A DNA stretch of 64,000 bases from Sapria himalayana (GCA_029783825.1 JAREIK010002645.1:1265538-1329537), one strand, 5' to 3'; shown: positions 47,905 through 61,143, counted from the stretch's first letter. Numbers and translations are program-made. The notes: a model not told the origin generated them from the sequence alone.

Positions 47905-49454
47905 GTAATAAAATATATGGTAGGAAGCACTTGTATACATGCATAATGTGCATGCCTCGAATTGAAGGGATGTGACTCCCTTAATAATATTTAGCTCAAT
48001 GAGTCTCAAAATAGCTAAACATTTAGAGCGAGTGACAATAATATAGCAAATACTTATATGCATCCCTTTCAATCCCAAAACTAATCATCCTGCAATATAA
48101 TATCAAAAAAAAAAAGAAGGTAACCATTTAGCTTCTTTTTAATGTAACTCACAAATAAATAATTATGAGGTAAATTAAGTATCCATAACACGCAATTAGA
48201 GTAAATAGAAAAAGGTTGATATTAACATATACATGGCTCTACACACATCATAATTGGTAATGACAACATCATGATAACATGGATAAAAATAACTTAAGAA
48301 AGAATAATCACCTATAATATGTTTGCTAGTTCCAAAGTCAAGAAACTATGAGCTAGGAGTGACAATGACACATAGTTAAAAAACCATAGTATCATACTTT
48401 GTTGAAGTAATAGGGAGGAATCTTATATACTCCTCTCTAGTAAAGAAAATGATGGATGAACTTTGCCATGACCCCTAAGTGTAGTCGATAGGAAGTTGAT
48501 AAATCTTTATAGATTGAGCATAAGACCACTATCTTTAGGATAAAGAACCCAATGGCCGTCTCTAGCATATTTCATCCTCTTGAGGTGATGACACTAGATG
48601 ATAGATTTACTATCTTTCCCTTCTCTTCTGACAACTCATCTTGTCTCTGAAACTACAAGTGTAGTCCACCACTATCCCTTTTTTGAGGTTAAGGAAAACT
48701 ATAATATCTTGCGATGTAACTTTAATTTGGAGGTTATAATCCAATGGCTAAAATTTGACGTCTAAGTACAATAATATTGTATTCAAATAAATGCAAATAA
48801 TAAATTCTAAGATGATGCTCACTTTGTATAATGATTGCTAACTGATCTATCTATAGTGGGAAAACCTTAAAAATTGAAATAGCAAATGATTTTTCAATCT
48901 CAAGCTGATTAACTGGAAAGTAATATAATTTTTGGATATTCTCAATTCAAAGTATAGTCGCTAACTATCAAACCAATCAACACATACTACTAGTAAATAC
49001 TACTGAGATTTAATCCCATAAGAATTCAATAATAGGTGTGATATTTAAATATTTTATCTAATCATCATAAGTTTAATCTCTAAAAGGGTCCAAAGGTAAA
49101 CAATTGCGAATGTCTTTTCCACAAATCAAGTAGGGCTAGCCTACAATTCTCATTCAAATTTTAGTGCATAGTAATAGTGTTACCAACCATGCTAAAAACA
49201 AAGTCCAATCCTCATTTCGACTAGTTTAGATCAAAAATCAAATTTAACTTGTAAGTCCACCTCATGGGACCTATTACTATTTTTTTTAAAAAAAAAAAAT
49301 TAATTTGGACAAAAAATTTGCCCAAATCTACAATACACTTTGGATTGAAGCAAAAGGTGAGCCAAAGTTTACCAAAAAAAAAAAAGCTTTAAATTGAAAA
49401 CACATTACACAAAGAAGGCAAAAAATGGGACCTTTCACTATAGCTCTTATACCA
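47905..49454 (-). pseudogene. Antisense copia 5' internal region (gag-like)
   Basis: A primer-binding site, TGGTATAAGAGC on the minus strand (49443-49454), differs from the initiator-Met tRNA site TGGTATCAGAGC at one base. The interior to the left, down to the junction with gypsy LTR 3, should then be gag and the start of pol. It is very decayed and no protein domain could be read with confidence. Confidence 0.5.
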
Positions 49455-49620
49455 TGTGAAAAAATAATGATGAAAGAGTTATTTTTTTTTCTTATATTGA
49501 AATAAAGTATACAATGATACATGTATAAAAAGATCAGAGCATTCCTTATAACTAAGAGAACTGATCAATGTACAACTTTCTAAAAAAAATAGTTTATTAT
49601 GCCTTATTTGTTACTTTACG
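49455..49620 (-). repeat. Probable 5' LTR of that copia
   Basis: On the minus strand the LTR would end in CA at 49455-49456, directly before the primer-binding site. Its outer edge is not resolved. Confidence 0.4.
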
Positions 49621-50070
49621 ATATGTAGAAGTGATGGAAACAATATAAAGATAGCTAAATTGCCCACAATTGATGAAGATCAAGAGTTTTCAAGATGTCC
49701 TAGTAAATACCAAATAGTTTAAGTTTTAAAAAATGCAACTAAATCTATTAATAAACTTATAGTACTTATGCCTTAATTGTTATTTCAAGAAATGTAAAAT
49801 TAAATACATTCAAAAAATTGAGTTTAATTGGACATCAATTCTTAAAGATGAATTGTTAGATGAAATGCAAAGATCTCCTAATAAAAACTCAACTATTAAA
49901 GATGGAGGCATTGACGATGGAAATCTTTCTATCATTAATATATTTGATGATGATGATGATCATATTAAAGAAAGATAACATATTTTATGTTGAAATATTT
50001 TTATCATTTATATTCAAATATATTCCTTATTTTGTCAACTATGAGAATAATTATATAAATAAATAAATAA

Positions 50071-50128
<58 letters not shown>

Positions 50129-50264
50129 CAATTGTCAAGAATTACTTGAATTTTTAATCATTTAGAAGTGAAACTTGCTCTTCAAGATTTATTTTTAAAA
50201 TTTTTCATAAATTTGTATTTTATAAATTGTATATTTATTGAATAATTAACATAACATTTTTTTC

Positions 50265-50312
<48 letters not shown>

Positions 50313-50600
50313 AAGGAATGAAGGATCATGTAATGAAGCAAGTGAGAAATTAACAATATTTTTCTAAATAAAAATGTATTTCTTATTATGAATTAAAAAA
50401 TATGATTAAAAAATATGTATAATGCATTACATTAATTAAAAAATATGTATAATTTATTTATTTTTTATTTTATATTCTATTCACAAAGATATTATAACTT
50501 ATAAATTATAAAGATATTTTTATTTTTTTATTTTTATTTTTGAAAGAATAATGATTTTTCATTAAAATTGTTTTTTTTTTTAATTTGGACATTATTCTTT
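49621..50600. other. Intergenic DNA with (AT)n microsatellites
   Basis: Long AT-dinucleotide runs at about 50074-50126 and 50266-50309 in AT-rich DNA. Otherwise nothing recognised. Confidence 0.6.
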
Positions 50601-50619
50601 TCTATTGGTTTCGAATTTC

Positions 50620-51095
50620 GATTCCAGTTGTGGCCCGGATGAGTCGCCTACTTAATCAAAAACTTGTCTTGGACAACAATCCTCTTCCATAATTCAAAAA
50701 TGTCTTTCCCTTTCAAGCTAAACTTGGTGAACATTAAGAGATTAACTACGGAATTGCAGTCATTGTAGTTGTAGTTGTAGTTGTAGACAGACTACCGAGA
50801 GGATTAAAGAATCCCCCAGTTTCACTTTCACATCGCTGTTCCATTTTCCTACCAACAATGCTGTTTCACCTTCACCTTCTCGTCGACCAGCAGCAGACTT
50901 AAAAGCGAAACAAAAGCTGCGAACGCAAACACCAAGATGACAAAGATATTGGAATTCAGCACAGTTTCCCAGGCATCGCAACATACCCTTTAGATGTTCG
51001 GAAATCGCGTCTTTCTGTTCTAGCAGATTATCACTTCAATTTGAATCAGAGATCACTCCATTGGCCACACAACTCTAACCGTGAGTGGTTGCAAA
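50620..51095 (+). promoter_or_regulatory. Upstream region and 5' UTR of DUF620 gene
   Basis: Composition becomes balanced from about 50620. A (TTGTAG)n hexamer repeat lies at 50763-50787. I see no clear TATA box and no conserved frame upstream, so most of this is likely promoter plus leader. Confidence 0.4.
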
Positions 51096-52830
51096 ATGGA
51101 GAAGAAGCAGGGGTTCTTCTCTGCACTAAGAGAAGATGTTTGTCGCGGGGTATCGCCTGGAAAATCTCGATCGAAGAGTCCGTCAGGAAGCTCACTTACA
51201 ATGTCTGGATTTATTAGTCCTAGATCTGGTGGGTACGGGTTCACGGAGCCATTGTCTCCGTTGAAGGAGGGCCCGGACCAAGATGAAGGTCGCGCTTCTC
51301 GGTTGGATGGGAAGTGGGGGCAGTGGATGAGACGGCAATTATCCAGAACTCCACCTGGCACTCCATCAAGCTCATGTTCTCGGTCGGATCTAAGGCTGCT
51401 GCTCGGCGTATTGGGTGCGCCGCTTGGTCCCGTTCATGTTGCCGCTGTTGACCCGTTGCCGCACCTTAGCATTAAGGATACTCCGATTGTACGTGATCTT
51501 GGTACCTGGCTCCCATGAATATTGCCATCAAAGTTGCTTGATGCAGATTTCTTTTTAAATTACGTTTTGATTTTATCGGGGTGAACACAGAGAAAAGATT
51601 GGCCTGGCCGATGATGACGTTTATATTTTAATCTTGAATTTACGTTAAGTACTTAGAAGATCAGCCCATAGAATTCTTTGTTTGATTTGTCGAGTTTAGC
51701 TGTAGATCAGAAAAATGAGAGCCAAGGCCCATAGAATTCCATACATTTGGAATCAGGACACATGTAGAAGAGGAAACAAACTTAAAAGTTGTAATTCTAA
51801 TCGTCCTCTGGTGCTGTGTCCCATTCGTCTGCTACAAATGTGCTATATTTTGTTCAAGTTTATCAGTAAGAGATGTCATCCACACTGTGATTGCAGGAAC
51901 ATTCATCTGCTCAGTATATACTGCAGCAGTACATCGCAGCCTCGGGTGGGCAAAAGCTTCAGAACACCATCAACAACGCTTATGCCATGGGGAAGGTGAA
52001 GATGATAGCCTCCGAATTTGAAACTGCTAACAAGGTCACAAAAACGAGACACTCCTCAAAAGATGCAGAATCTGGAGGCTTCGTCTTGTGGCAAATGCGG
52101 CCAGATATGTGGTATGTGGAGCTTGCACTTGGTGACAGTAAGGTTCACGCTGGTTGCAACGGGAAGCTGGTGTGGAGACACACACCGTGGCTTGGAACAC
52201 ATGCTGCAAAAGGACCCGTCCGACCACTCCGACGGGCACTTCAGGTTGAGCCCAACTACCCTTGTTTTTGTATTCAAGCACAGCTTGGGTTTACCGTTAC
52301 AACACTCAATTTGTTTGCAGGGGCTTGATCCAAGAACTACGGCAAGCATGTTTATGAATGCTAGGTGCACCGGGGAGAAGAGGATCAATGGAGACGATTG
52401 CTTTATTCTCAAGATATGTGCTGATCTGAAGACTCTGAAGGCTAGGAGTGAAGGCCCGGCTGAGATCATAAGACATGTCTTGCTCGGCTACTTCAGCCAG
52501 AAAACTGGATTGCTTCTTCATGTGGAAGATTCCCACTTAACCCGAATACAGAACAATGGCGGAGATGCCGTATATTGGGAAACAACGATTAACTCATTTC
52601 TCGACGATTACAAACCTGTGGATGGAATTATGATTGCCCATTCGGGGCATTCCGCAGTGACCCTTTTCAGATTCGAAGACACAGCGTTGAGCCACACGAG
52701 AACGAGAATGGAGGAAGCATGGGCCATTGAAGAAGTCGCGTTCAATGTTCCGGGTTTGTCAATTGACTGTTTTATCCCTCCTGCCGAACTGAGATTTGCT
52801 TCTGTTAATGAATCTAGCGAGCTAGCTTGA
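51096..52830 (+). CDS. DUF620 family protein, 3 exons, 416 aa
   Basis: Exons: 51096-51488, 51897-52244 and 52321-52830. Both introns (408 and 76 nt) are GT-AG and phase 0. The protein starts MEKKQGFFSALREDV, then has a Ser/Gly/Pro-rich basic N-terminal segment of about 115 residues (likely disordered). The conserved DUF620 core follows: LPHLSIKDTPI, SAQYILQQYIAASGG, AYAMGKVKM, WQMRPDMWYVELALG, KLVWRHTPWLG, PLRRALQGLDPRTTASMF, CFILKICAD, LGYFSQKTGLL, PVDGIMIAHSGHSAVTLFRF and a C-terminal WAIEEVAFNVPGL..DCFIPP. DUF620 is plant-specific with no known activity. No signal peptide or membrane segment is visible. Length is normal for the family and the frame is intact. Confidence 0.92.
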
Positions 52831-53200
52831 GTGAGTTGGGACATTGAAGCTGGTGATTGGGAGGAAGAAGACGACTCAATCACCCAATTTTATCTGGAGC
52901 TGTCTCTGCACGTACTCTACTACTTCGAACCTGTAAATAGGTCCGTGATTCGCCTGTTTTTCTCGGATTACAGAGCACACTGTGACTTCCAGGATCTTTA
53001 GGTTTCAGTTAGAATCTTGATTCATTGCCATGTATTTGTTTGTATTTTCCTAAATTATTTCCTGTTTATGTTTCTAATGTAAATCTTCTTCCTCGCTTGA
53101 AATTATAGTTGTTCATCACGAGAATACTGGAAGCTAGTTGTGTTTGTATTAGATATTTTGATAAAATTCTGTTTGTATGTACCATAATAAAAATATTAAT
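52831..53200 (+). terminator. 3' UTR of DUF620 gene
   Basis: Balanced-composition sequence continues to about 53050. A TGTAA-rich patch near 53080 and AATAAA at 53186-53191 are candidate poly(A) signals; neither is decisive. Confidence 0.35.
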
Positions 53201-53229
53201 GGCAGCATGTCAAAATCATTTATTTTTTG

Positions 53230-53590
53230 TTATAATCCAATGCAAGATACCCACGCTACCCTTGATCGCTCATGGTATCAATTATCATGTATGAAAAGAA
53301 AATTGAAAATTGAAGTTAAAAAATAATTAAGTTTATGTGTATGAAAATTAATAACCTGATTTTATCCTTCAAAATTAAAATATATATTAAAAAAAAAGAT
53401 TTTACATTTCATAATTACAATGAAGTATCTCAAAATTAAAAATAATTATAATCCAATGCAAGATACCCACGCTACCCTTGATCGCTCATGGTATCAATTA
53501 TCATGTATGAAAAGAAAATTGAAAATTGAAGTTAAAAAATAATTAAGTTTTTGTGTATTAAAATTAATAACCTGATTTTATCTTTCAAAC
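53230..53590 (+). repeat. 216-bp-period direct duplication
   Basis: About 145 bp at 53230-53374 recurs at 53446-53590 with only a few differences (for example TTATGTGTATG versus TTTTGTGTATT). Both carry GCAAGATACCCACGCTACCC. Near-identity points to a recent duplication just downstream of the DUF620 gene. The MITE at 53594 sits at the end of the second copy. Confidence 0.95.
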
Positions 53591-53593
53591 TTA

Positions 53594-53980
53594 GAGCAAC
53601 TCCAATGGAAGGTTCTATAAGGGGTGTCATCTCCATAACTGCTAAAATGACACCCAAACAATAAAAAAAATTTGCTCCAATGGAGTTGGTATAAGAGGTG
53701 GTAAAATACCATTAAATGTCTTGGGGTGCCATATTTGGCAACCTTGGAGAGAGAATATAGAGTATGCAAAATAGCAGTTATGACTACTGTGCATCTCAAA
53801 GGATCTTTCTCATAGGTTAAAAAAAAATTTAATTAAAAAAATATTTAATTATTAAAATAGCACCTTATTTTGACACCTACCATTGGAGTAAAAATCTATT
53901 TAGGGGTGCCAAAAATACTGTTCAAGTTTGCAAAATAATATTTGGCACCCCTTTTTTGGCATCTCCCATTTGAGTTGCTC
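53594..53980. mobile_element. PIF/Harbinger (Tourist-like) MITE, 387 bp
   Basis: Inverted termini GAGCAACTCCAATGGA (53594-53609) and, on the opposite strand, GAGCAACTCAAATGGG (53965-53980). TTA target duplications lie at 53591-53593 and 53981-53983. It has no coding capacity, but internal GGTGCCAAA-type motifs recur in both orientations. The TTA duplication and size fit the Tourist group. Confidence 0.88.
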
Positions 53981-54196
53981 TTAAGAATAAAATAAATTAT
54001 ACTTTATGTAATTCTGAAATTATAGTTGCAAAATCATTTTTCCAAATTTAGTAATTAAAATTTATCAAAAGATAGTTTTAAATTTATTTATTTTTACTTC
54101 AAGTGAGAATTGAATCCTTGTCCTCCACTTTGATAAAACATAATTGCACCATACAACCAGATGATTAGTATTGATTGATAAACAAATTTAATTATA

Positions 54197-54300
54197 TATA
54201 TATAAACACACACACACACAAACATATATTATTATGTGTATATATAACAATTATATATTTACATAGATACACACATAATTATATATTTATATAATTTTAT

Positions 54301-54331
<31 letters not shown>

Positions 54332-54605
54332 AACATATATTATTATATGTTTATATAGGTGTGTGTGTGTGTGTGTGTGTGTGTTTATATGTTTATATAA
54401 ACATTGGAAGTCGATTCGGTCTAACTAATTGAGGAATTGCGACTACTTAGTCAAATCAATTCCCATCCCAGCAGTTTGAGATCCAATCCAGGGAGTGTTG
54501 CCTGTGAAAAATCCAATTATAGATAATGCCCCCTTTTTCGACGAATGAATGAACCTATTTAAATGTGTGTGTGTGTGTGGGTGGGTGGGTGGGTGTGTGT
54601 GTATA
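54197..54605 (+). repeat. Cluster of CA/TG microsatellites with hairpin
   Basis: (CA)n at 54208-54219 and 54301-54323, (GT)n at 54359-54383, and (TG)n(GGTG)n at 54565-54602. The CA run and the GT run flank AT-rich inverted arms, so about 54297-54400 could fold into one long hairpin. (AATT)n follows at 54612-54631. Confidence 0.9.
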
Positions 54606-54709
54606 ATTATTTAATTAATTAATTAATTAATTTTCTTTATCAATTGATATTAATCTTCTGGCCGCATTAATTTTGTTTATCAATTTATCAATTGGAGAAT
54701 CATGTTAGA

Positions 54710-55820
54710 TTTGTGTCGGGGAGGAATATTTTTAATAATATTCTTTTGGCATAGGAAATGACTCACCTAATCTCCAAGGAGAACAGAAGAGGCAACCTAA
54801 TCATTAAGGTCGATATGAAAAAAGCATATGATAAGGTGGACTGATCATATTTGAGCAGGGTATTGACCAAGTTCGGATTCCCTATAGAGTAGAATAACAT
54901 GATCGATAGGTACGTCTCCCATAACTGGTTCTCAAGTATGATTAATGGGAAGACATCAGGTTTCTTTTAGTCCACTCGGGGGCTCCGACAGGAGGATTCA
55001 CTTTAACCAGCCCTTTTCGTCATGATGTGGAGTACCTTTCGAGAAGCCTCAACCGGCTCTTTGAGAAGTATCCTGAAGTCAATTACCTTATGGGCAGTAG
55101 TGTGTTAGTTAGTCACTTGGCCTATGGGGACGACACCATTATCTTCACTAATATGATAAGCAACTCCAATAGGAAGGTAATGAAGTTGTTGCATAGGTAC
55201 TAGCAGATTTCATGCATCATTAACTTTCTAAAGAGTAGTTTTTACTGTAAAAAAAAAACCAGACCTAACAGAGTGGCCGAGCTCAAGAATAATCTCGGGA
55301 TGGAGAAGTGTGGCTTCCCCATCACGTACCTAAGCTATCTCTTTTTCAAGTGGCACAATAAGAGTGACTACTTCGATAACGTCATGACAAAGTTTCATTC
55401 CCGTATAGAGAGTTGGTCAAATAAATTACTTTAGAATAGAGAACAGATCGTGTTGATCAGACATATTCTCGCCTCGCTCCCTCTTTATCTTATTCAGGTG
55501 GTCAGACACTCTTTGATGGTGATCAATGTGATTGAGAGACTTATATCTAAGTTTTTATGTGGTCATGGGAGAGATCTGAGGCACATTAAGTGGATGATAT
55601 GGGTGAACCTTTGCAAGTTGCATGACAAGGGCGGCTTAGGGTTCAAGAATATTTGGGACATCTCAAGAGCAATGGAGATGAAGTTGTGGTGGGAGTTCCG
55701 GACCAAGCAGACCCTCCTCAACAGGGGTTTGAGAGATAGGTACTACAGTCCGAGCTTCCCCAATACAAGAAAGAGGTACTTCGATATGCTGATGTTGAGG
55801 AGAATAAAGAAAGTGTAAAA
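54710..55820 (+). pseudogene. LINE (non-LTR) reverse-transcriptase fragment
   Basis: A + frame from 54710 reads NNILLA, KVDMKKAYDKVD (54802-54837), NGKTSGFF, STRGLRQEDS (54972-55001), then HLAYGDDTIIF (55114-55146) and, in the open stretch 55450-55815, LIRHILASLPLYLIQ and DKGGLGFKNIWDISRAMEMK. This order matches the RT and post-RT region of plant L1-type elements. At least five in-frame stops, mostly at former Gln or Trp codons, and a YGDD in place of (F/Y)ADD show it is dead. The endonuclease end is missing and no poly-A tail was seen. Confidence 0.88.
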
Positions 55821-57100
55821 ACTAATGAGTGCATGGCGTGAAAGGTCAGGAGCGGTGACATATCATTCTGACATGATAAGTGTGTCAATGTATTTTTTAG
55901 AATATGGTGCACTTTTTTTTAATTATTAAAAGTTTGGTACAAAAACATAATTATTTTGGAATTAGGTATACTTTTTAAAAATTATAAGAAGTTTAGTGCA
56001 CCAAAAAATAAATATTTTGTGTTTGGTGTGTTGAAACACAATTCACCCTATATCATATTAATGATTATATTTCATGATACATATATTAATATATATAATA
56101 ATATATCATGAAATATAAGTATAGTATATCATGATCTGACCATGATATATATATATATATATAGTAGTTGATGACCATGGAGACATCATCTCACATATAT
56201 AGAGGTGGAGGTTGTACCAAGTGCACTTCCCCTAACATATATATATAAGAAATAAAACTTGGATTGATCATCAAACATCTAATCACACACAATAAATCAC
56301 TTAAATTTCATTCATAACGTTGATAATTCATTTGATTACATTAAAATGAACACGATACAACTTAGAAAATTTGTTGCTCACAAATAGAAGCCAATTGATT
56401 ACAAAGAGTGAGTTACAATAATCATGTTTTGTCTGTTAGAATAATTAGTGTGGCTTTCACCTTTCTATTAATTCAACATTTCATTCTAAATCAAAATACA
56501 TTGATATTAGTTATCATGCAATTCATTAAGTTCTTAGGAGTAACATATTTCATGTTATCTTATTCATAATATTGTGAGATATGCTAATGAAACCTTTGGC
56601 AAGAAAAAGGTTAAGGCCTTGTAATGTAGGCAGATTGTGAGAGTGATAGATCCCTCTATATAAAGCATAATGGCGAGGTCTGTTGGGTATGTATCATATG
56701 CTAGCTCAGCTTTAATTGTTTTTGGGTTGGTGACATGGGTGACTCGAAAGTGAATGTCATTGTTTTGCCTTTATTTGAAAAAATTATAAAACAATACCTT
56801 AGTTGATTTAATTTTAAAAAATAAACACACCTATATGTAAACAACTAGATTTTCTTCATGCATTACACTGATCATGTTTTTAGTATGCACGAGAGTCAAT
56901 GCAACTATTGAAAAATAGAAAAAAAGAAAATAAAATTACATGTATGCTGCTTTTTTTGAGTATAAGGAGAAGAAAATCTAAATCTTAATAATATTTTCAT
57001 ATATGACAATGTTCTATTCTTCTAATCCATAATCTATTATTGATGTTTGTGTTAAAAACAACAAAGAAGCATGTCTGTGTTTTTATGGTTTAAATATATA
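55821..57100. other. Intergenic DNA with inverted repeats
   Basis: AT-rich. ATATTTCATGATA (56068-56080) faces TATCATGAAATAT (56104-56116), a potential hairpin. A (TA)n run lies at 56145-56162. No gene recognised. Confidence 0.45.
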
Positions 57101-57464
57101 TATGAAATAAAATATCAATTAACCAACATCAAAAAAAGAAAACAACTCACATACTGTGTGTATCTAGATACAAAGAGTTATGGCATCTCATAGGTTAGAT
57201 GTTTTCATCATAAACATAAAAAAGAAAAAAAAACACCACACCACAATACATTCTTTAAGATTGTAGATAAATATTTAAAACATTAAACATGAAGAAAAGA
57301 GAAGTTGGTCAAGGTCATCTCAAGACATTCATAAATATATTGGCTAGTTACTATTTTTGTAAAATTGTGGTAATGGTAATGTTATAGTTTTTTTCTTCGA
57401 GAATGAAATATTATATATAAAAATGAGTTTTACCCACTCATAAAATATTAAATTAGAGGCTATA

Positions 57465-58210
57465 TATCTTACTCATAACTATCATAATAGAGAATGGTGA
57501 GAGAAGTGACTAGATATTCAATATCTTGAAGTAAATGTGTGATCCAAATAATCTCATAAGTAATTGTTATCATCATCTTGTACTCTTCTTCTGTGCTAGA
57601 TCTATGGAATGCCATCAACCTCTTATTTTTTTTAGGAGATGGGATTACCCTCAAAAAATGTACAATAATTATAATAGATTTCATGTCTCTGTAAACTAGT
57701 TTTCGACTTGAATCAAAATACCATAGTAGTTAAAGACGCCCATGATCACTAGAGAATATATTAAGTTTCATAGATTTTTTTTTACATATTTGAGTATTCA
57801 AAGAGCAACATCAAGGTGAGCCTAGCATATATAATCTAGGAAATAATTAATTAAAATTATTATATAATCTATATCCACTTTTATATTCCTTGAGATGGTT
57901 AATTTCCAACTCATTATCTCATTAAATGATGATGCTATCTGTTATCCACATACACAATCAAAAATATAAAATTGTCATCTAAACCCTCATGATAAAATAT
58001 AAAAAATTATGTAACACAACTATGCAAATAAAAAAAAAATCACTATGATTGAAAATCTCTTAAACTATATTTTTGGTGACTACTTTAGGTTATATATGAT
58101 TTAAAATATATAAAAGCTCTATATGTGCTTGAAAACTAGGTGACTAGTCTATATACATCATCTTTTCATGATTAATAAGAAGAAAAATGTTATTCAACAT
58201 CTAGCTAATG
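57465..58210 (-). pseudogene. Copia RT-RNase H of the 57-61 kb element
   Basis: The minus strand has LNNIFLLINHEK near 58155-58195 (the DVNNAFLHGDLHEE region), DNFIFLIVYVDN with YVDN at 57941-57952, and RNase H at 57469-57684 with FHRSSTEEEYKMM, IIWITHLLQDI and ILYYDSYE (SRSSAEAEYRAM, W...LLKDL and CDNQ in live elements). Frames shift repeatedly and stops are frequent. Confidence 0.78.
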
Positions 58211-60399
58211 TATTATTTATTTGTGAGAAGTTATAACAGATACATATATATAAAGTGAGGCTATCCTAACCATTAGAGAGAAAGTAGATGGAATATCAAA
58301 ACTTCCAATGTTTTAGTGAACTCATATTTAAAAAGTCTCACCATTAGGAATATACTTATCATTGTGACTAATTTTCATAGTGAACAAACACTTGCAGCTA
58401 ACAAATATTCTATAGTGGAGAATATTTATCGCTTTCATTATGGTTTGACACCATCACGAATTACATAATATTTCAAAATGAGACTAATTATTCTAGTATA
58501 TTATCAGTAGAAGTGATAAAAGAAACAAAAGAAATAGAACAAAATAGATATAATAAAACATATAAGATAGAGTGCTGACTATGACTCATTTCTTTTAGAA
58601 AGTAATTAAGATATTAAGATCAAATTATTAGTTGTAAGATCATATGACATCTTTGGAGACTATTATTGGTTCTAAATAGACCGAGCAAGTTCTTTTATTT
58701 TGGAATAAACATGAAGGCCTATGTGATCAAGTCTCCAAACTCCTAAGTCATTTGGAGTAAGAATTGGGTTGGACTATGTAGGTAGTACCTCATTTGGACT
58801 TGGAGAAGATTCATTTCCTAAGAAAATCATAGTCTCTCCATTAAAACTAGAATTAACTTCTTTCGTATTTTTTTGTACATATGATGATTTAAGAAGAGTC
58901 ATCATGGTTTGATCCAATAAGTTAATAAGTAGTTGAGGGGTGACAATCTCACTTGGTTGAGAGACATATGGGAGCCTCCATAAGTGCAAGGGAGAATAAG
59001 AGATTCAAATGAGACTTATGAATGTTTGTCTATACTTCTTAAATAATGATTCATGCTAAAGAAAGTAATATTAGTACTTATATTTTTCTTAGGAAAACAA
59101 TATATATACTTTTTTTGGTACTAGAGTACTTAAGAAAGATATATTCTATCATCCTGGGTATCATCTAATAATATCTAGGATAAAAATCATGTACAAAACA
59201 TGTACTCATAAATATTTTGGGGAATAAGCTGAATAATTTTTCTCTAGTATATATGACCTGAAAAGGTACATAATAGGAAAAGATCAAGGAAGTCTTGTAG
59301 TTGATCAAGTAGTTAGTGGTTTATATTATTTCTCCCCAAAATACCTTTGAACACTTCTCTAATTAAATATATATTCTTCTTTTTTACAATAATATTTTGA
59401 GTGAGTATCCTAAGAAATAAATTATGGTGAATGATCTCATGATTAGTACAATAAATATTAATGCTATCATATATATATTATAAATCATGATCACTTCTTA
59501 TAATTTTGATATCTTTATTAAATTATTTTTTAATTATATTATGAAATAGCTAAAAATAAATTAAATCTAAGTTCTATTTCAAAAAAAAGAGAAGACGTGT
59601 AAAATGAGTAACTCAATCAATAAAAGTGATATGAAACTCTAATATGATTTCCTATTTTATAGGACTCGTAATCTAACGTATATATATATATTTTATATTG
59701 GGTACCAAATTTCTCATATTGGCCAAAGTTGTATGATCAAATCAAAAATTAATAAAAAATGAATCAATAATATTCAAGTATCTAGTAGGTTTCCTAATAA
59801 TAGAAAAGAACACATAAAAACTATTATGTTCAGAATAAATAGCAGTATTGACTTATTTATGAGAGAAAATGATATCAGTATTGACTTATTTAGTAACATA
59901 ACTCACAAAAAGTAAATTATTCGGATATTCAAGAATAAATATAACATTAGACTAAAATATATTACCAAGATCAATATTATTATGATCAAAGATTTCAAAT
60001 ATTTTATCAATAGCAATAATAACATTAAGGGTGCAAGTTGAAATATATGTAAAAAATAAATAATATTTTGTGATATGAATATTTTTTCTTAGGTTGATTA
60101 CTTAAGAGTCAAGAGTTGGAAGATACGTGGTAAGAGTTGTAGTAACCAAATAATGAGAATTATTTGTTGTTATCTTACTAGTGAGAAATCTTCCATATTA
60201 ATTTTTAGTATTGGTCATAGTGGAGAGACTATGTGAAGGTCCATGAATAAATCTAATAGTCATCCTATTTTTCTTAATAATTTATAGTTTTTTTGGTATC
60301 TATTCTAGAAATAACTCCTAATAACTCTTCATAATATGACTATTCTTCCTAGAGTGTGGGCACTATATGGAGGATATCTTATCATTGTCTTTACCTCAA

Positions 60400-60934
60400 T
60401 TGAGTCTTTACCTCCATAAATATAAATAAGTAGTAGCAAAAAAGTAAAGCCTCACACCATCATTACATAACACAACACCACATTGATTGCATTGAACATA
60501 TCACCACCATGCAAGAAATATTGCACCAATATCATACAACCACACAATATCATGATGAACATTAACCACACACAATCTTGACAACACAATGTGTTATCAC
60601 ATCAACTACACAAAGCCACCACACACATTTTCCTTCCTTTCTCACATAGCACAACTGCACCTCAAACTATTGTTCTCACGTAGTACACCACAAAGCAACT
60701 ACATAGTATTACCATGCACAACCACACATTGACCTTGAACCATACCACATCATCACAACAACTTTAAAATGCAAATACACACAATTTGGCTTCCATCCTT
60801 GCATAATGCCAGTGAATACTCATCTCCTTCCCTTTCTACATTTTGGCACTACAAAATACATTACTATTCTCACACAATACCCCACACAACAAAGAAAAGC
60901 AATTCATACTTTTCTTTATTGTTTGCAAGAATTT
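60400..60934 (-). other. ACCACA-rich leader of copia element
   Basis: The + strand is unusually poor in G and full of ACCACA, CACACA and CATCAC motifs, for example around 60450-60780. It lies just inside the 5' LTR and primer-binding site of the antisense element, where the leader and gag start should be. No gag domain is readable. Confidence 0.4.
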
Positions 60935-61123
60935 GCCTATAATACCATGTGAAATAAATATAATCATAAACCAACATCATAAAAAAAACAAACTCACATA
61001 GTGTGTGTATCTAAACATAAAGATATTTCTAATCTTATATATAATAGAAAGATATGATTAAAACATCTCATAGGTTGGATACTTTTATCATAAACATAAA
61101 ACAAAAAAATAAAACAATGCAAT

Positions 61124-61143
61124 AACACACACACACACACACA

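Larger units (their letters stand above)
57101..61123 (-). mobile_element. Antisense Ty1/copia element, about 4.0 kb, short LTRs
   Basis: Related LTRs at 57101-57243 and 60948-61123 share CCAACATCA.AAAAAA, CTCACATA(C/G)TGTGTGTATCTA, and CATCTCATAGGTT(A/G)GAT. A primer-binding site lies at 60935-60947 (minus strand TGGTATTATAGGC, close to TGGTATCAGAGC). Going left on the minus strand: decayed 5' internal DNA, RT, then RNase H, in normal copia order. No clear target duplication was identified, and the outer LTR ends are tentative. Confidence 0.75.

Noticed and set aside
52036..52883. Minus-strand frames across the DUF620 exons
   Set aside because: Shadows of the real coding exons on the + strand.
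58774..58989. 71-codon minus-strand frame as an independent gene
   Set aside because: It falls within the antisense copia between integrase and RT positions, and is probably part of its pol linker.
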